From Epiperipatus broadwayi (taxonomy: Eukaryota; Onychophora; Udeonychophora; Euonychophora; Peripatidae), in contig JAQFVV010012512.1 of the NCBI GenBank assembly GCA_028023455.1, positions 527,413-591,412 of the forward strand: 64,000 bases of DNA, in the 5' to 3' direction. Shown here piece by piece: positions 36,942-49,141 of this stretch. A program made the translations under genes and the position numbers. The notes below the pieces were generated by a model. It was not told the origin of the DNA. It was given only the letters and a program-made list of their open reading frames with translations, and did not search any database. The first letter of the stretch is position 1, and each line of letters begins with the position of its first letter.

Positions 36942-38329
36942 TATAACGTTTCCGTTTTGTTAGGCCTCTATGCGCTAATATAAACTGCATGTGAGTTGAT
37001 CAAGTTATGTCGAAAAGAAGACAATTGTATTGCTATTTCTAAAACATAATTATATTTCCTGATCAAACTCGGCCTATTAATTGTTGAGAATTATGCTATT
37101 GACAAAATCAGCTTTTAATTTATTCAATATGGGTGCCAGGTCCTTTTATTCTAAAGAGACCACTGAAGTAGTCATATAACGTCTCGCAAATAAAAAAGAA
37201 AAATACTTTTAAACTAATAGGTATTGCATCATACCGTAACGAGAATTATTTTTTTAAGATTATTATTCCTGGGCTTATTCAAACATATTGGCAAAGGTAA
37301 ATTACATTTTTAAATCTTATTAAACTAATAATAAATTTAATAATAAAAAAATAACTATTATTAATAATGCACAATTGAAAATTGATATTAGAAATATTTT
37401 TTTTTATTATAACAGACTAAAAATATGTTTAAGTTAAAATGAGAATTTCTAATAAGTAAATTAGAGAGAACACATATATTTCAGATGTGAAATATTAATA
37501 AAATAAATAACAGTTAAACAATTAAAAAGTGCTTGGTTAAATAAGAGTCTCTTGATCAATTAAATTAAAGTCACTATCGGGATCCTTTTATACGTATATT
37601 TTTAAGAATTGTTTGCGAACGCTTAAATTTATCACAATCAGGATAATGAAGCATAACTTACTGGTAAGTTTTAGTGAATTAACGATGGTTGTAGATAACT
37701 ATGCATAGTTTTTCGGGGTTAAAATGAGCTCACAGTCTTTGATTAATAGTTGATCTTGTGGTCCATTTTCCTAGTCGGTCACAAAAGCTTTTCTGGTGTA
37801 CATCTTCAGCATGATGTCCACAGAAGCTCCGGTTCAGTCTGACATGCCAAATAACTTCAGCATAGAGCGATCTTGGATATATTATTGTTATCCAAGACCA
37901 ACTAGAGAAACCAATGAACAAGACGTTCTTCAAACTGACCTCTGCCTTTTATACTAGAGGCCCAGTTTTCCAACTTCTGCACATGCTATTATCATGGCAT
38001 TTTGTGTTTATAATCTTATACAGTCTTTATCATTTTTCAATTACTAAGTTCTCATTTTTTATCAAGTTTTTTGGCCATGTTTAATTAGCTAAAATATTTT
38101 TCTTTTAGCTTATCTTCTAACTTGCTTTTTGAATTCTTTTGCTCTCTCCAATTCTATTTTTATTTCTAATTACATTAAAAAAAATACGAAAGAATAATTT
38201 AACTTTCATTGTACGTTATTTTTTTTTTAAAAAAATATTAGTCAAAAAAAAATCTAAATTTACTTTTATTTTTTTTTTAGCTTTTACCAAATGCCAATAT
38301 ATTTGCAATGTATATAAATAAATGTTACA
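36942..38329. repeat. Long terminal repeat, copy 1
   Basis: 1,388 bp, bounded by TATAACGTTTCCG and AATAAATGTTACA. The interior has a palindrome-like cttactggtaagtt segment (near 37,658) and a TTTTATACTAG motif (37,948) that is kept in the other copies as TTTTATA and could be a core promoter. A 67-codon minus-strand frame (37,933-37,730) has no known motif. Confidence 0.8.
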
Positions 38330-39037
38330 ATACCACCAGCACTAGGAGATGAGAATAAATTAGGGGTTTACACTAATTTTATTCTTAAGTTTTTAAATTC
38401 ATATTCTTGTTTTTTTTTTTTAGTAGTAGCGTGCTATGTCGTGTAGACTCATTCAACAAGCGACGTTTGACTTTAACGCCCACTTTTAGGTCTAACACTG
38501 CGGGAATGGAAAATATTTCACATTCATCTGTGTCCTTTCTGCTTAAATGTAATAGTAATGATAAGAAGCCCAAGTTATAAGCACTAACGAGCGTTGCTCA
38601 TCATTTTGAGTCTTACAGGCTCATGGCAACTTGGTCTGCCTTTCCCTTTATTGGGATCCCTGCTAGAAATAGTTTGATGGGCATATAAAGGTGGTCTTAT
38701 GTTAATATACTGCATACTAGGACTCAGGGCTATGTTTATCCCCTCTTCAGTAACCGCCTACCCAGTCAAATACTTGTGACTTACGTCTACATCAGCCACG
38801 ATTGTGTTTTTTTTAGACATATCAAAAAAATATACATATATTTTTTTCTTTCCGGAAGTCATATTAAAAAAATATTTTTTATATATTAATAATCAGGGTT
38901 TAATTAGTTTTTTTTTTTTTTGAAAAAAATTACTATTTTCCGGCTGTGAGTTTCTTTGGGTCATCATTGTAACGTTCTTTATCATTACAACTTATTTCAG
39001 GTTGTGGTTAAATTGAAGCCTGAGTTGGGTAAGCCAT
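38330..39037. other. Interior of the LTR-type element
   Basis: 708 bp with no reading frame or retroviral-type domain. A less AT-rich part (about 38,578-38,812) stands out from the surrounding poly-T runs. It may hold remnants of packaging or leader sequence, but this cannot be shown. Confidence 0.5.
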
Positions 39038-40442
39038 TATAACGTTTCCGTTTTGTTAGGCCTCTACACGCTAATATAAACTGCACGTGAGTTGATCAAG
39101 TTATGTCAAAAAGAAGACAATTGTATTGCTATTTCTAAAACATAACTATATTTCCTGATCAAACTCAGCCTATTAATTGTTGAGAATTATGGTATAGACG
39201 AAATCAGCTTTTAATTTATTCAATATGGATGCCAGGTCCTTTTATTCTAAAGAGAGCGCTGAAATAGTCATATAACATCTCGCAAATAAAAAAGAAAAAT
39301 ACTTTTAAACTAATAGATATTGCATCATACCATAACGAGAATTATTTTTTTAAGATTATTATTCCTGGGCTTATTCAAACATATTGGCAAAGGTAAATTA
39401 CATTTTTAAAATCTTATTAAACTAATAATAATAAAAAAAACTATTATTAATAACCCACAAATGAAAATTGATATTAGAAATATTTTTTTTATTATAACAG
39501 ACTAAAAATCTGTTTAAGTTAAGATTAAAAATATGTTTAAGTTAAAATGAAAATTCCTAATAAGTAAATTACAGAGAACACATATAATGCAGATGTGAAA
39601 TATTAATAAAACAAATAACAGTTAAACAATTAAAAAGTTCTTGGTTAAATAAGAGTCTCTTGATCAATTAAATTAAAGTCACTATCAGGATCCTTTTATA
39701 CGTATATTTTTAAGAATTGTTTGTAAACGCTTAAATTTGTCACAATCAGGATAATGAAGCATAACTTACTGGTAAGTTTTAGTGAATTCACGATGGTTGT
39801 AGATAACTATGCATAGTTTTTTGGGATTAAAATGAGCTCACGGCCTTTGATTATTAGTTGATCTTGCAGTCCATTCTCTTAGTCGGTCATGAAAGCTTTT
39901 CTGGTGTACATCTTCAGGTATGATGATCACAGAAGCTCCGGTTCACTCCAACATGCCAAATTACTTCAGCATAGAGCGATCTTGGATATATTATTGTTAT
40001 CCAAGACCAACTAGAGAAACCAATGCACAAGATGTTCTTCAAACTGACCTCTGCCTTTTATACTAGAGGCCCAGTTTTACGACTTCTGCGCATGCTATTA
40101 TCATGGCATTTTGTGTTTATAATCTTATACAGTCTTTAACATTTTTCAATTACTAAGTTCTCATTTTTTTATCAAGTTTTGCGGCCATGTTTAATTAGCT
40201 AAAATATATTTCTTTTAGCTTATCTTTTTACTTGCTTTTGTAATTTTTTTGTTCTCTCCAATTCTACTTTTATTTCTAATTACATTTAAAAAAATACGAA
40301 AGAATAATTTAACTTTCATTGTACATCTTTTTTTTTTAAAAAAAAAAATTAGTCAAAAAAAAATCTAAATTTATTTATTTTATTTTTTTTTAGCTTTTAC
40401 CAAATGCCAATATATTTGCAATGTATATAAATAAATGTTACA
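39038..40442. repeat. Long terminal repeat, copy 2
   Basis: 1,405 bp and nearly the same as copy 1 along its whole length. It has scattered substitutions and an added repeat of about 30 bp (ctgtttaagttaagattaaa) near 39,510. The right end runs directly into (AT)n at 40,443. The modest divergence between the two repeats implies insertion well before the present but later than most elements here. Confidence 0.85.
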
Positions 40443-40500
40443 ATATATATATATATATATATAAATAAATTTACAATATATATATATATATATATAAAAT
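40443..40500. repeat. Paired AT microsatellites
   Basis: Two (AT)n tracts joined by aaataaatttaca, a partial repeat of the LTR end. The second tract may be a slippage copy of the LTR/microsatellite junction. Confidence 0.8.
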
Positions 40501-40899
40501 TATTGATTGCAAAAGTAAATTTTTAAAAATATTATGTGTGACAAGTTATTGCCACTAATAAGAATAAAATTTATATACATATGTACAACACATAATAAAA
40601 AATATTTTAATTTTATAAAATTTGTTTAGGGTATAAGAAAATAAGTACATCCTGAGCTATATACATAAAAGATATTTTTGTTGAACTGGATATAGAAAGG
40701 TTAAAAGTAGGACATAATTTGATGACAAATGAAGGACTTTGATGGGAATCTGGCATGTGTTCAGCTAAAGTAAGATGGAATGGAGTTAGATATATACAGT
40801 GAATAAAGAATTATTAGTTAATAATTATTGTTAAAACAAAATTTTTAGCAAAGTTTAAAAAGTAGAGAAGTTTACGTTTTGGTGCATTTTTATCATTTT

Positions 40900-41690
40900 A
40901 ATGTGAAGACTGACAAGTCAACAGAGATGCAGATGATGATGAGGCTAATGATGAAAATGGTTAATAAGATTTAACAAAATTTAATGGAAAAGATAGAGCT
41001 AGAAATGAAAGATCAACTACATATGATGGAAAAAATAAAAGAAAGTCAACTTTACATAATACAAATGATGGAAGAAATGAGTCAAAAGAAAAAAAATAAA
41101 GCAAGAGATGAGAGATAGAGCAGATCAGATACAAAATGCAATAGAAGCCATGGATTAAAAAGCTAAAAATATATTGAAGAAGTAGAGCAAGGGTTAAAAC
41201 TAGAAAAAGAAAGTGTTAGTGAGATTAAAGAAGCATATAGATAGAATTGCAAAAGGTGGCATAGATATAAAAAAGAGTATAGAGGAAGGAAAAATGGAAA
41301 GTGACCTTATATATAGCCAGAAAGAAGCATTAGATGATAAACATAGTAAAGAAATAATAAACAAGTATGAGAGAGAGTTTTAGTCCAACTTAGAAATGAA
41401 TGTGGAACTCTGGTTCTTAATAAAAAAAATTGTGATATATAAAGAATGACAAGGTTCAAAGTTTGTCAGTTATTTTCAGAATTTATTTTAATATTGGAAT
41501 CTACATAAAAAAAAATCAAATTATAAAATTCTATAGTATTAAGGAAACCTTGAACAGATGGATGGGTAATGATCAAAGACTGTGGAATTATAAAATTAGA
41601 AAGGTTTGCAAAAAGATTCATACAGCAATACCTATGTCAGTAATAAGAAATGGAAAACTAGTGGATAAGAAAAGGTTAGGTTTATAATAT
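40900..41690 (+). other. Purine-rich, lysine/glutamate-coding remnant
   Basis: This stretch would encode long charged helices (for example MKDQLHMMEKIKESQLYIIQ and KKSIEEGKMESD-like segments) in interrupted frames, as in gag-type coiled coils of old LTR elements. An open frame at 41,463-41,687 (74 codons) reads KFYSIKETLNRWMGNDQRLW in part, with no family I recognise. Described only as a probable decayed retroelement. Confidence 0.3.
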
Positions 41691-41691
41691 A

Positions 41692-41956
41692 TATTGCTTA
41701 TATCACTCTATTCATATACATGTTAATGCAAAAATTTTCTTAAAAACTTCTTTATTTTCTTACAGTTTTGACTGCCCAGCAGTCTTCATCAGAGCTCTAT
41801 CTTCTTCATTGCCTTAATTAATTAATTAATTAAGGCAGTGAAGAATAAAGAGCTCTGATGAAGACTGCTAGGTAGTCAAAACTGTAAGAAAATAAAGAAG
41901 TTTTTAAGAAAATTTTTGCATTAACGTCTATATAGAGTGATATAAGCAATATATAT
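41692..41956. repeat. 265-bp palindrome with hammerhead-like arms
   Basis: The two arms (about 41,692-41,819 and 41,831-41,956) are nearly exact inverted copies around an ATTA repeat core (attaattaattaattaa). Each arm, read outward, contains ctctgatgaagactgct followed by a stem and AAAAC (right arm 41,855-41,882). This resembles the CUGAUGA, stem II, GAAA core found near the ends of Penelope-like elements, with A for the G of GAAA. It is probably a head-to-head pair of Penelope terminal sequences without coding region. Confidence 0.7.
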
Positions 41957-42229
41957 GATTATATGAAGATATGCAAAGAAAGTGAAGAAGAAGAATAAGG
42001 TTGATAATAAATGATAAGTACAATCTAATACAGATAAATAAAAAAGAAATGATGAAAAAATTATAAAAAAACTCTTAAAAAGACTTTGTAAAACAGAAGT
42101 AGATAATGGTCAGAACAGATTAATAAAATGCTAAAAGATTATAGTGCAAAAACAAGTTAAAGAACTACCAGATAAGATTATTTAGTTGAGGAAATACAAG
42201 ACTGAAAAGATACTCAACTGGAATGGTCA

Positions 42230-43493
42230 AAGTTGAAAGAATCAAAGATTCATGATTGAAAATTTTCATAGATTATGCATTTTTATATAACACATTATAT
42301 TGTAATAACCAAGTAGAGTTATTTTAAGTGACTTTTTTGAGACTGCAAACTAGTGACCAAAATTTGCAGATATATTACTGCAAACATGTCTGAAATAAAT
42401 AAATATAATATATAATAGGAATTGTTTATCTACCACACATCACTGTTTAAATAAAATGCCGATGTAAGGAACCAGAAAGCACAAATGATGTTACAATCAT
42501 TTCACTAATTCATTGCATAAGAATAAGTTTCAGATGTAACTAGCATGAACTGAATTGACAGATTGACAGGCATCCATTTTTATCAATAATATTACCTCAA
42601 AAACACAAGTGCAGCTCACTCAATCTGAAACATTTTAGATACAACTTTAATCTATCTTGTCTATGCAATGTGATTGAATTTCATTCATGATTTATAAATT
42701 TTTCACTTTAACAGATTATTTATGTTTTACATAAAGTAGAAGTAACTCTTTTAATTAACATATATTTTAATAGCATGTCCAGTGATTACGAAAATATGTT
42801 TTTACTGATGATTATAAATTTATTACTTTAAAATTATGACTGATTAAATAACAGCTTGCTAAAGAAAACAACATAATAATCTTTTATCATACATGCTCAT
42901 AAAAAGATTTAATAAATAACTATTTACTAACATATTTTTATTTGCTCAAAGATAAATAATGATTAACAATAATTTTTTTAAAAGTTAATACCTAAGTGCA
43001 ACATAATAATTTAAAGTTTGGTCCTTTAAATATTGTTTTATTATGCAATGTTTCCATTAAACCATAGCTATAAGGATGGTAAGTTTAAGTCACTATTTTA
43101 TATTCATTTATGATGCACAGCTATCAATAAGTCTTGGTTTGAGGGCTGATTCCTCTTGTAACATTGGGTATCAGTTTCATTAATGTAGACTAATGCATAG
43201 TGCACACACGTTTGGATGATTTTCATTTGTTGATGGCTTCAGGATTCAGTAATAGGCTTTTAGCTTGCCTTTTGCCAGCTTTACAGAGTGAAGCAGATAA
43301 TGCTGTCACTACATTTTTATCATAAATCAGACAAAACAGTTGAATAATAATAATCATCTTAATAGCATCATACAAAGAATACTGGAAGCAGAATAGAATC
43401 CTCTAAGAAAAATGAAAATCAGTTAAAGCAAAATAATAATCCATGAATGTAATCTCCAGCATTATTGATATGGTTTGTAGCTAAGTTATCAGC

Positions 43494-43495
<2 letters not shown>
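42230..43495 (-). repeat. Unclassified dispersed repeat, copy 2
   Basis: Inverted relative to 32,814-34,100 and alignable over its full length. It ends on the right at a (CA)n/(GATA)n array, which may have expanded inside the repeat: no convincing continuation of the homology is seen beyond it. Confidence 0.75.
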
Positions 43496-43835
<340 letters not shown>

Positions 43836-43959
43836 CTAACAAGATTTTATTGATGTGCTGAAGAGAAAACCTATAAAATCCCATCCTAGATCTAAAATAC
43901 CAACTTAAAAGACAGCACTTATGCTCCCTATATTACAATATTAAAAAGCAAAGTCACAA

Positions 43960-46720
43960 AATATATTACTATCATTATCCCTCCATGTTTACCAATGGAT
44001 TGGATAATCTCAGGATTAGTAAATATTAATGGTATATGTTTGGAATGAAATTGAAAAGCAAAAATGTAAATGAAATTGGTTAATAAAACAAAATTAAGAA
44101 TTTATTTAAATAAATGCATACAATATGAAATTATTTCCTATACTTTGGCAACTATTAAAAGATAAATATAATACAAAATATCAGAAAACAATAATTATAA
44201 ATATTACACCATAAGGTCTTCTGGTTATCTATAAAGATCAAATTTTACTGTAATAAAAGATAATGTTTTAAACTATGGCTTTCTGCAGATGCTTTCAATT
44301 TATTATATATGAACAAATCATTTTTGATAATCATGATAAGCTTCTAGATGAGTATTAAAGATATACATAACCCATGAAGCAGAATTCACTTTTTCACTTC
44401 TGGCATTATTTTCTTCTTTAAATCAACTAAAATTATATTATATGCATCTTCACTATGTGTGTGCGTGCAATAGCATATTCCAGAATGTTTCTCCTGCATG
44501 TCTTCTGTTTTTTAACCAGCAATAGTAAGTAGCCATTTGCTAGATAGTATTATCATAATTGCTAAGATGGAAAATCCTCGAAAATTATTTTACAATAGTC
44601 AACAAGGTATATCTATCTGAAACTATACTGAGGGAGACTGTTTTAAACAGTGTTTTTTTTTCTAATAGCTACTTTTTACCTGCATTTTCTTCTCCCTTCA
44701 TTAAATTATCTATCCTATTTGCTTCACCTCAATTCAAGTCTTACATTATTATTGTTTTTCTTTTGAGACCTATTTATATCTTATGTTCTTCCAAATTTTT
44801 AGAATACCTAAGATGTAATCAAGTCCTTATTTACTTACACCAGGATATTTATCAGCAAATATATTTATCAGAACCTAATTACCAGACTTAATACATGTTT
44901 ATTTATAAAAACATGTTTTTGTAAATATTTTCACAGTATATGATCATTTTACAAATGATAATATCATAAAAAAGTTCTGTAATATTGAAAGAAAGAAAAA
45001 TAATTTTTCAACTTTATAATTTGTTCTCTAATTTTCTCACTTTTACTCTTTTATAATTTTTAATAATATATTAGATTTGTCATTCAAATTTGTGTAAAAT
45101 GTTTGACCAATAAAGTTTTGTTTAAGAAAATATATATTTATAATTGAAATGGTTAACAAAATCATATATATGTACCTACTAATATGATAATGATGTAGAG
45201 GAGGATGATGATAATAAAATAATTTAGCATTGAAGCTTAATTATAATTATTCTAAAAGAATTTTTTAAATTGTCTACATTCAATTAAATTTTAGGAAAGG
45301 CTTACTTTTAGAAAATATTAATACTACTGATCATCATCCTTTTAAATTACTGTCATTATCCATGCATGTTCTTCAAGGGAATGCATGATTTATGAGAAAT
45401 AATGGGAATATTTTGGAATGGGTTTGAAAAGCTCACACAAGCTATATTTCTTAACAATTTATTTATAATAAATAAATAAAATATAAAATCATTGCTTATA
45501 CTTTTCCTACTGTTACATGTAAGAATAATAAATGCAAAACAACGTATTATAAAGTAGAAAAAATATATAAATATTAAAAATTAAGTTCTTATTCTTGAAT
45601 ATCAAAGTCAAGATTATCATAAAAAAATTTAAGCCATGCTTTTCTGCAGATATAATATGTTTACTATAAATGCACACAATTTTACTGGTAATCGTTATTA
45701 TTGTAGTATGATTGTAATTATTCCTTAAGTCATAAGTGACAGTAAACAATTTATATGAGCTTTATTAGAGATAAATGCTAGATCTTATGACAGAATGCAC
45801 TTTTTCACTTGAGGTATGGTTTTCTTCTTTAAACAGGCAACCATTTTTTATGCAGTGTTTGTCTGTTTTCAATTGCATAATTAAAGATCTTTTGACCAAT
45901 GTGTATTCTGTTTTATAAACAACCCTGTTAAGTAGTTCTTTGCTACCTAGTAATATCATTATTTCTGAGTTAGATAAAGTAGTGAAAAACACTTTATAAT
46001 TGTCAGCAAGGTATAACTATCTGAAACTTTTCTTAGGGAGACTGTTTCTTTTAGTGACTTTTTTTACAGTAGCTACTTTTTTACATACACTCTTATCTTC
46101 AATAAATTAATTTGCTTTGCTTGCTTCTTGATTTATGACTTATACTAACATCATTTTTCTTTTCAGACCTATTTATATCCCATGTTTTTGTAATGTCTTT
46201 AACACCTAACATGTAATCAAGTCTGTATTTTTATATCAAGATAGTTTTCAAAAAACATTTATCAAAACCTAAGTATTTATTTATAAAAAACAAGTTGTGT
46301 CATAAATGTTTTTACATTATAAGATTAGAGTATAAATGATTATATAATATAAAAGTAGATTTTTAAATTTATATTTATCAAGATTACAAAAAAGAAAAAT
46401 CATGAATGATATTTGAAATGTATTCTCTAACTCTCAGTTTTACTAATTTATAATAATGTATATACATTTTATATTCAATTTACTACAAAAGAGACATTTT
46501 TCTGGAAGGAAAATCTAAAAAATTAAAAATATGTGTTTTTAAACATATACCATTACATGCAAGCAGTGTTGAATGAGATATCGTTTTACTAATGATAATT
46601 TTACAAAATTTATTAAATATTTAATAATATGATTAACTCTATAGATTTTTTCCCATTTAATTTTTTAATTGATGTGCTTAAATTACATGGATATTATACC
46701 AATATGCATACATACAGACA
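43960..46720. repeat. 1.38-kb tandem duplication, two diverged copies
   Basis: Sequence from about 43,960 to 45,340 is repeated in the same orientation from about 45,345 to 46,720. Anchors: ttactatcattatccctcca (43,966) with ttactgtcattatccatgca (45,349); cactttttcacttctggcat (44,390) with cactttttcacttgaggtat (45,799); agacctatttatatcttatg (44,766) with agacctatttatatcccatg (46,165). Divergence is clear but even. No coding frame is shared by both copies, so this looks like an old noncoding duplication. Confidence 0.8.
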
Positions 46721-46848
46721 TAGAAATGTACAAATTTATAAATATCTCACAGTATATTATTAGGTTTTTTTAACTCTGTGCTTGTAAGATGAAATAATTC
46801 AACTGAAATCAAATATGTTCGTTTACAATATATAATGGGCATACTTAT

Positions 46849-46861
46849 CTACATAGGTATT
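46849..46861. repeat. 13-bp direct repeat, left (target duplication)
   Basis: ctacataggtatt occurs here and again at 49,317-49,329, just outside the two ends of the Penelope inverted pair. It is most simply the target-site duplication of the whole structure. Confidence 0.7.
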
Positions 46862-46994
46862 GTTAATTAGAGAAGATATTAATTAGTATTAAAGTTTATC
46901 GGCTTAACGTTTTCGAGGATCCATGCCTCATATTCATAGCCTTCATAAAATGTATAATAAAATATGCAAATACAAATATTCAAATAAGCTAGTA

Positions 46995-47423
46995 TTACGT
47001 AGCCCATTTCTTCGAGATCTCGAAGCAGGTATCCTTTCTATTAATGGCACAGATGTTTCCATTGATGTAAAATGCCTTCTTTATTTTTCTTTTGTGATCA
47101 TTTGATTCTGAGCACAATATTATGGGATTGGCGGGTGTGAAGTTGTGCCCAGATTGTTTAGCATGCTCCAAGAATACAGAGGACGTGTTGCTGTTTTTCT
47201 GAGCTCTGTTAAATGTGTAAATATGTTGACCCAGTCTAGTATTGATTGTAGCTTTTGTTTCACCATAATATATAGCATGGCATCCAGCCTGAGGGCAGGC
47301 AATAGAGTACACCATGTGTGGGGTGAATGATCGATCAATGTGGTCTTTAGAGTTGTTAAGCAATCTATTAGAATTAGGTGGAGTTCTAACTGCTATGTTA
47401 AATTTATCGTTTAATGCTTTCAT
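46995..47423 (-). pseudogene. Penelope GIY-YIG endonuclease, left arm
   Basis: 142 codons from the first ATG, continuing an upstream linker. VYSIACPQAGCHAIYYGETK carries the GIY and YIG halves (SIA and YYG), followed by the arginine in NTRLGQH and a late HKRKIKKAFYINGN..INRKD region with ISKKWAT at the end. In Penelope elements this nuclease nicks target DNA. It is almost the same as the right-arm copy, differing by a few residues. The open frame is intact here but cut off from the RT part by a one-base deletion upstream. Confidence 0.8.
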
Positions 47424-47458
47424 TAGTTTGTTAGATATTTTAGGAATGTAGGGGATTG

Positions 47459-48130
47459 TTATTCTACGTAGATTGGTGCGAGGTACATTATTGTTATTGT
47501 ATTATTAAATTTTATGATTTTATTTTTAATAGTTTTGAATTTGAACCCTGCTGCTAATAGATCTTTAATATAGTTGTTTATGTTTTCTTTCCTGTCTGCT
47601 TCATATTTACATAAATAAAAGTTTCTAAACAAAAATGCATTAAGGCCAGCAAATTTATGCGATGCAGGTGAGTTAGAGTTAGGGTGGATACAGCTGCGAA
47701 TTTCAAATGGTTTAACAATCATTTTGTAATCTATTAAGAGAGGTCGAGATATTTAAGTTCTTTATTATTTTCATATGTGATGGTGAATGAAAGTTTGGTT
47801 AAGTTTTGTAAATCATGTAGTATATTTAAAGTATTATCTTTAGAGGTTATGATAAAGATATCGTCTACATAACGAATATATGTAAAGTCTTGGTTGATAT
47901 TGTGATATTTTGGAAGGATTGATAGCTCGTATTTATTTAAATATATGCTAGATAAAACACCACTGATAGGAAGGTCCATGGGCCATCCATCTTGAATTGT
48001 GTACCACTTGTTTTTAAAGAGTGTAAATATATGTGAATCAAGCCATGACAGGAAAGCAATAATGAATTTAACTCTTTCACTAGGGCAATGTGCTCGCAGT
48101 AGCTCTTCGTGTACTATTTGGATAGATGGA
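47459..48130 (-). pseudogene. Penelope RT C-terminal part and linker, left arm
   Basis: The minus-strand frame includes LFKNKWYTIQDGWPMDLPIS, then GVLSSIYLNKYE (RT motif B region) and FTYIRYVDDIFIITS (catalytic YVDD). A 19-bp deletion after KYLDLS (near 47,740), relative to the right arm, breaks the frame. It resumes as MIVKPFEIRSCIHPNSNSP and shifts again (one base lost near 47,485) before the endonuclease. The left arm reaches about 45 residues farther toward the RT N-terminus than the right arm. Confidence 0.8.
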
Positions 48131-49141
48131 TCGCCCATGGGCCTTCCTATCAGTGGTGTATTATCTTGCATATATTTAAATAAATACGAGCTATCGATCC
48201 TTCCAAAATATCACAATATCAACCAAGACTTTACATATATTCATTATGTAGACGATATCTTTATCATAACCTCTAAAGATAATACTTTAAATATACTACG
48301 TGATTTACAAAACTTAACCAAACTTTCATTCACCATCACATATGAAAATAATAAAGAACTTAAATATCTCAACCTCTCTTTATCGAGAAATCGCCACTTA
48401 ATAGATTACAAAATGATTGTTAAACCATTTGAAATTCACAGCTGTATCCACCCTAACTCTAACTCACCTGCATCGCATAAATTTGCTGGCCTTAATGCAT
48501 TTTTGTTTAGAAACTTTTATTTATGTAAATATGAAGCAGACAGGAAAGAAAACATAAACAACTATATTAAAGATCTATTAGCAGCAGGGTTCAAATTCTA
48601 AGCTATTAAAAATAAAATCATAAAATTTAATAATACAATAAACAATAATGTACCTCACACCAATCTACCTAGAATAACAATCCCCTACATTCCTAAAATA
48701 TCTAACAAACTAATGAAAGCATTAAACGATAAATTTAACATAGCAGTTAGAACTCCATCTAATTCTAATAGATTGCTTAACAACTCTAAAGACCACATTG
48801 ATCGATCGTTCACCCCACACGTGGTGTACTCTATTGCCTGCCCTCAGGCTGGATGCCATGCTATATATTATGGTGAAACGAAAGCTACAATCAATACTAG
48901 ACTGGGTCAACATATTTACACATTTAACAAAGCTCAGAAAAACAGCAACACGTCCTCTGTATTCTTGGAGCATGCTAAACAATCTGGGCACAACTTCACA
49001 CCCGCTAATCCCATAATATTGTGCTCAGAATCAAATGATCACAAAAGAAAAATAAAGAAGGCATTTTACATCAATGGAAACATCCATGCCATTAATAGAA
49101 AGGATACCTGCTTCGAGATCTCGAAGAAATGGGCTACGTAA
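48127..49141 (+). pseudogene. Penelope RT plus GIY-YIG endonuclease, right arm
   Basis: A single frame runs from the junction to the stop at 49,139-49,141, interrupted only by one TAA at 48,599. Order: SPMGLPISGVLSCIYLNKYE (motif B), YVDDIFIITS (catalytic box), a thumb/linker region (YKMIVKPFEIHSCIHPNSNS), then MKALNDKF and the endonuclease CPQAGCHAIYYGETKATIN, NTRLGQH, KIKKAFYINGN and NRKDTCFE. The N-terminal RT fingers are missing because of 5' truncation. Open-frame positions upstream of 48,127 belong to the complement of the left arm and are not part of this gene. Confidence 0.85.

Larger units (their letters stand above)
36942..40442. mobile_element. Compact LTR-type element with 1.4-kb repeats
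   Basis: Two long direct repeats (36,942-38,329 and 39,038-40,442, highly similar) flank a 708-bp interior with no coding capacity, as in a non-autonomous or internally deleted LTR retrotransposon. Each repeat starts TATAACGTTT and ends GTTACA. On the minus strand, the interior next to the second repeat begins TGGCTTACCC (from 39,036), which could be a tRNA primer-binding site and would make minus the coding direction. No clear polypurine tract or 4-6 bp target duplication is visible. (TA)n flanks the left end closely and the right end directly. Confidence 0.7.

Noticed and set aside
47120-47338. Frames on both strands inside the Penelope arms (also 48,722-49,016 and 49,031-49,213)
   Set aside because: Shadows of the GIY-YIG frames; the correct frames are fixed by conserved residues in both arms.
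47999-48126. First 40 or so codons of the 200-codon plus-strand frame before the RT motifs
   Set aside because: This is the complement of the left arm's RT sequence, read through the inversion junction. It is not a real N-terminus.
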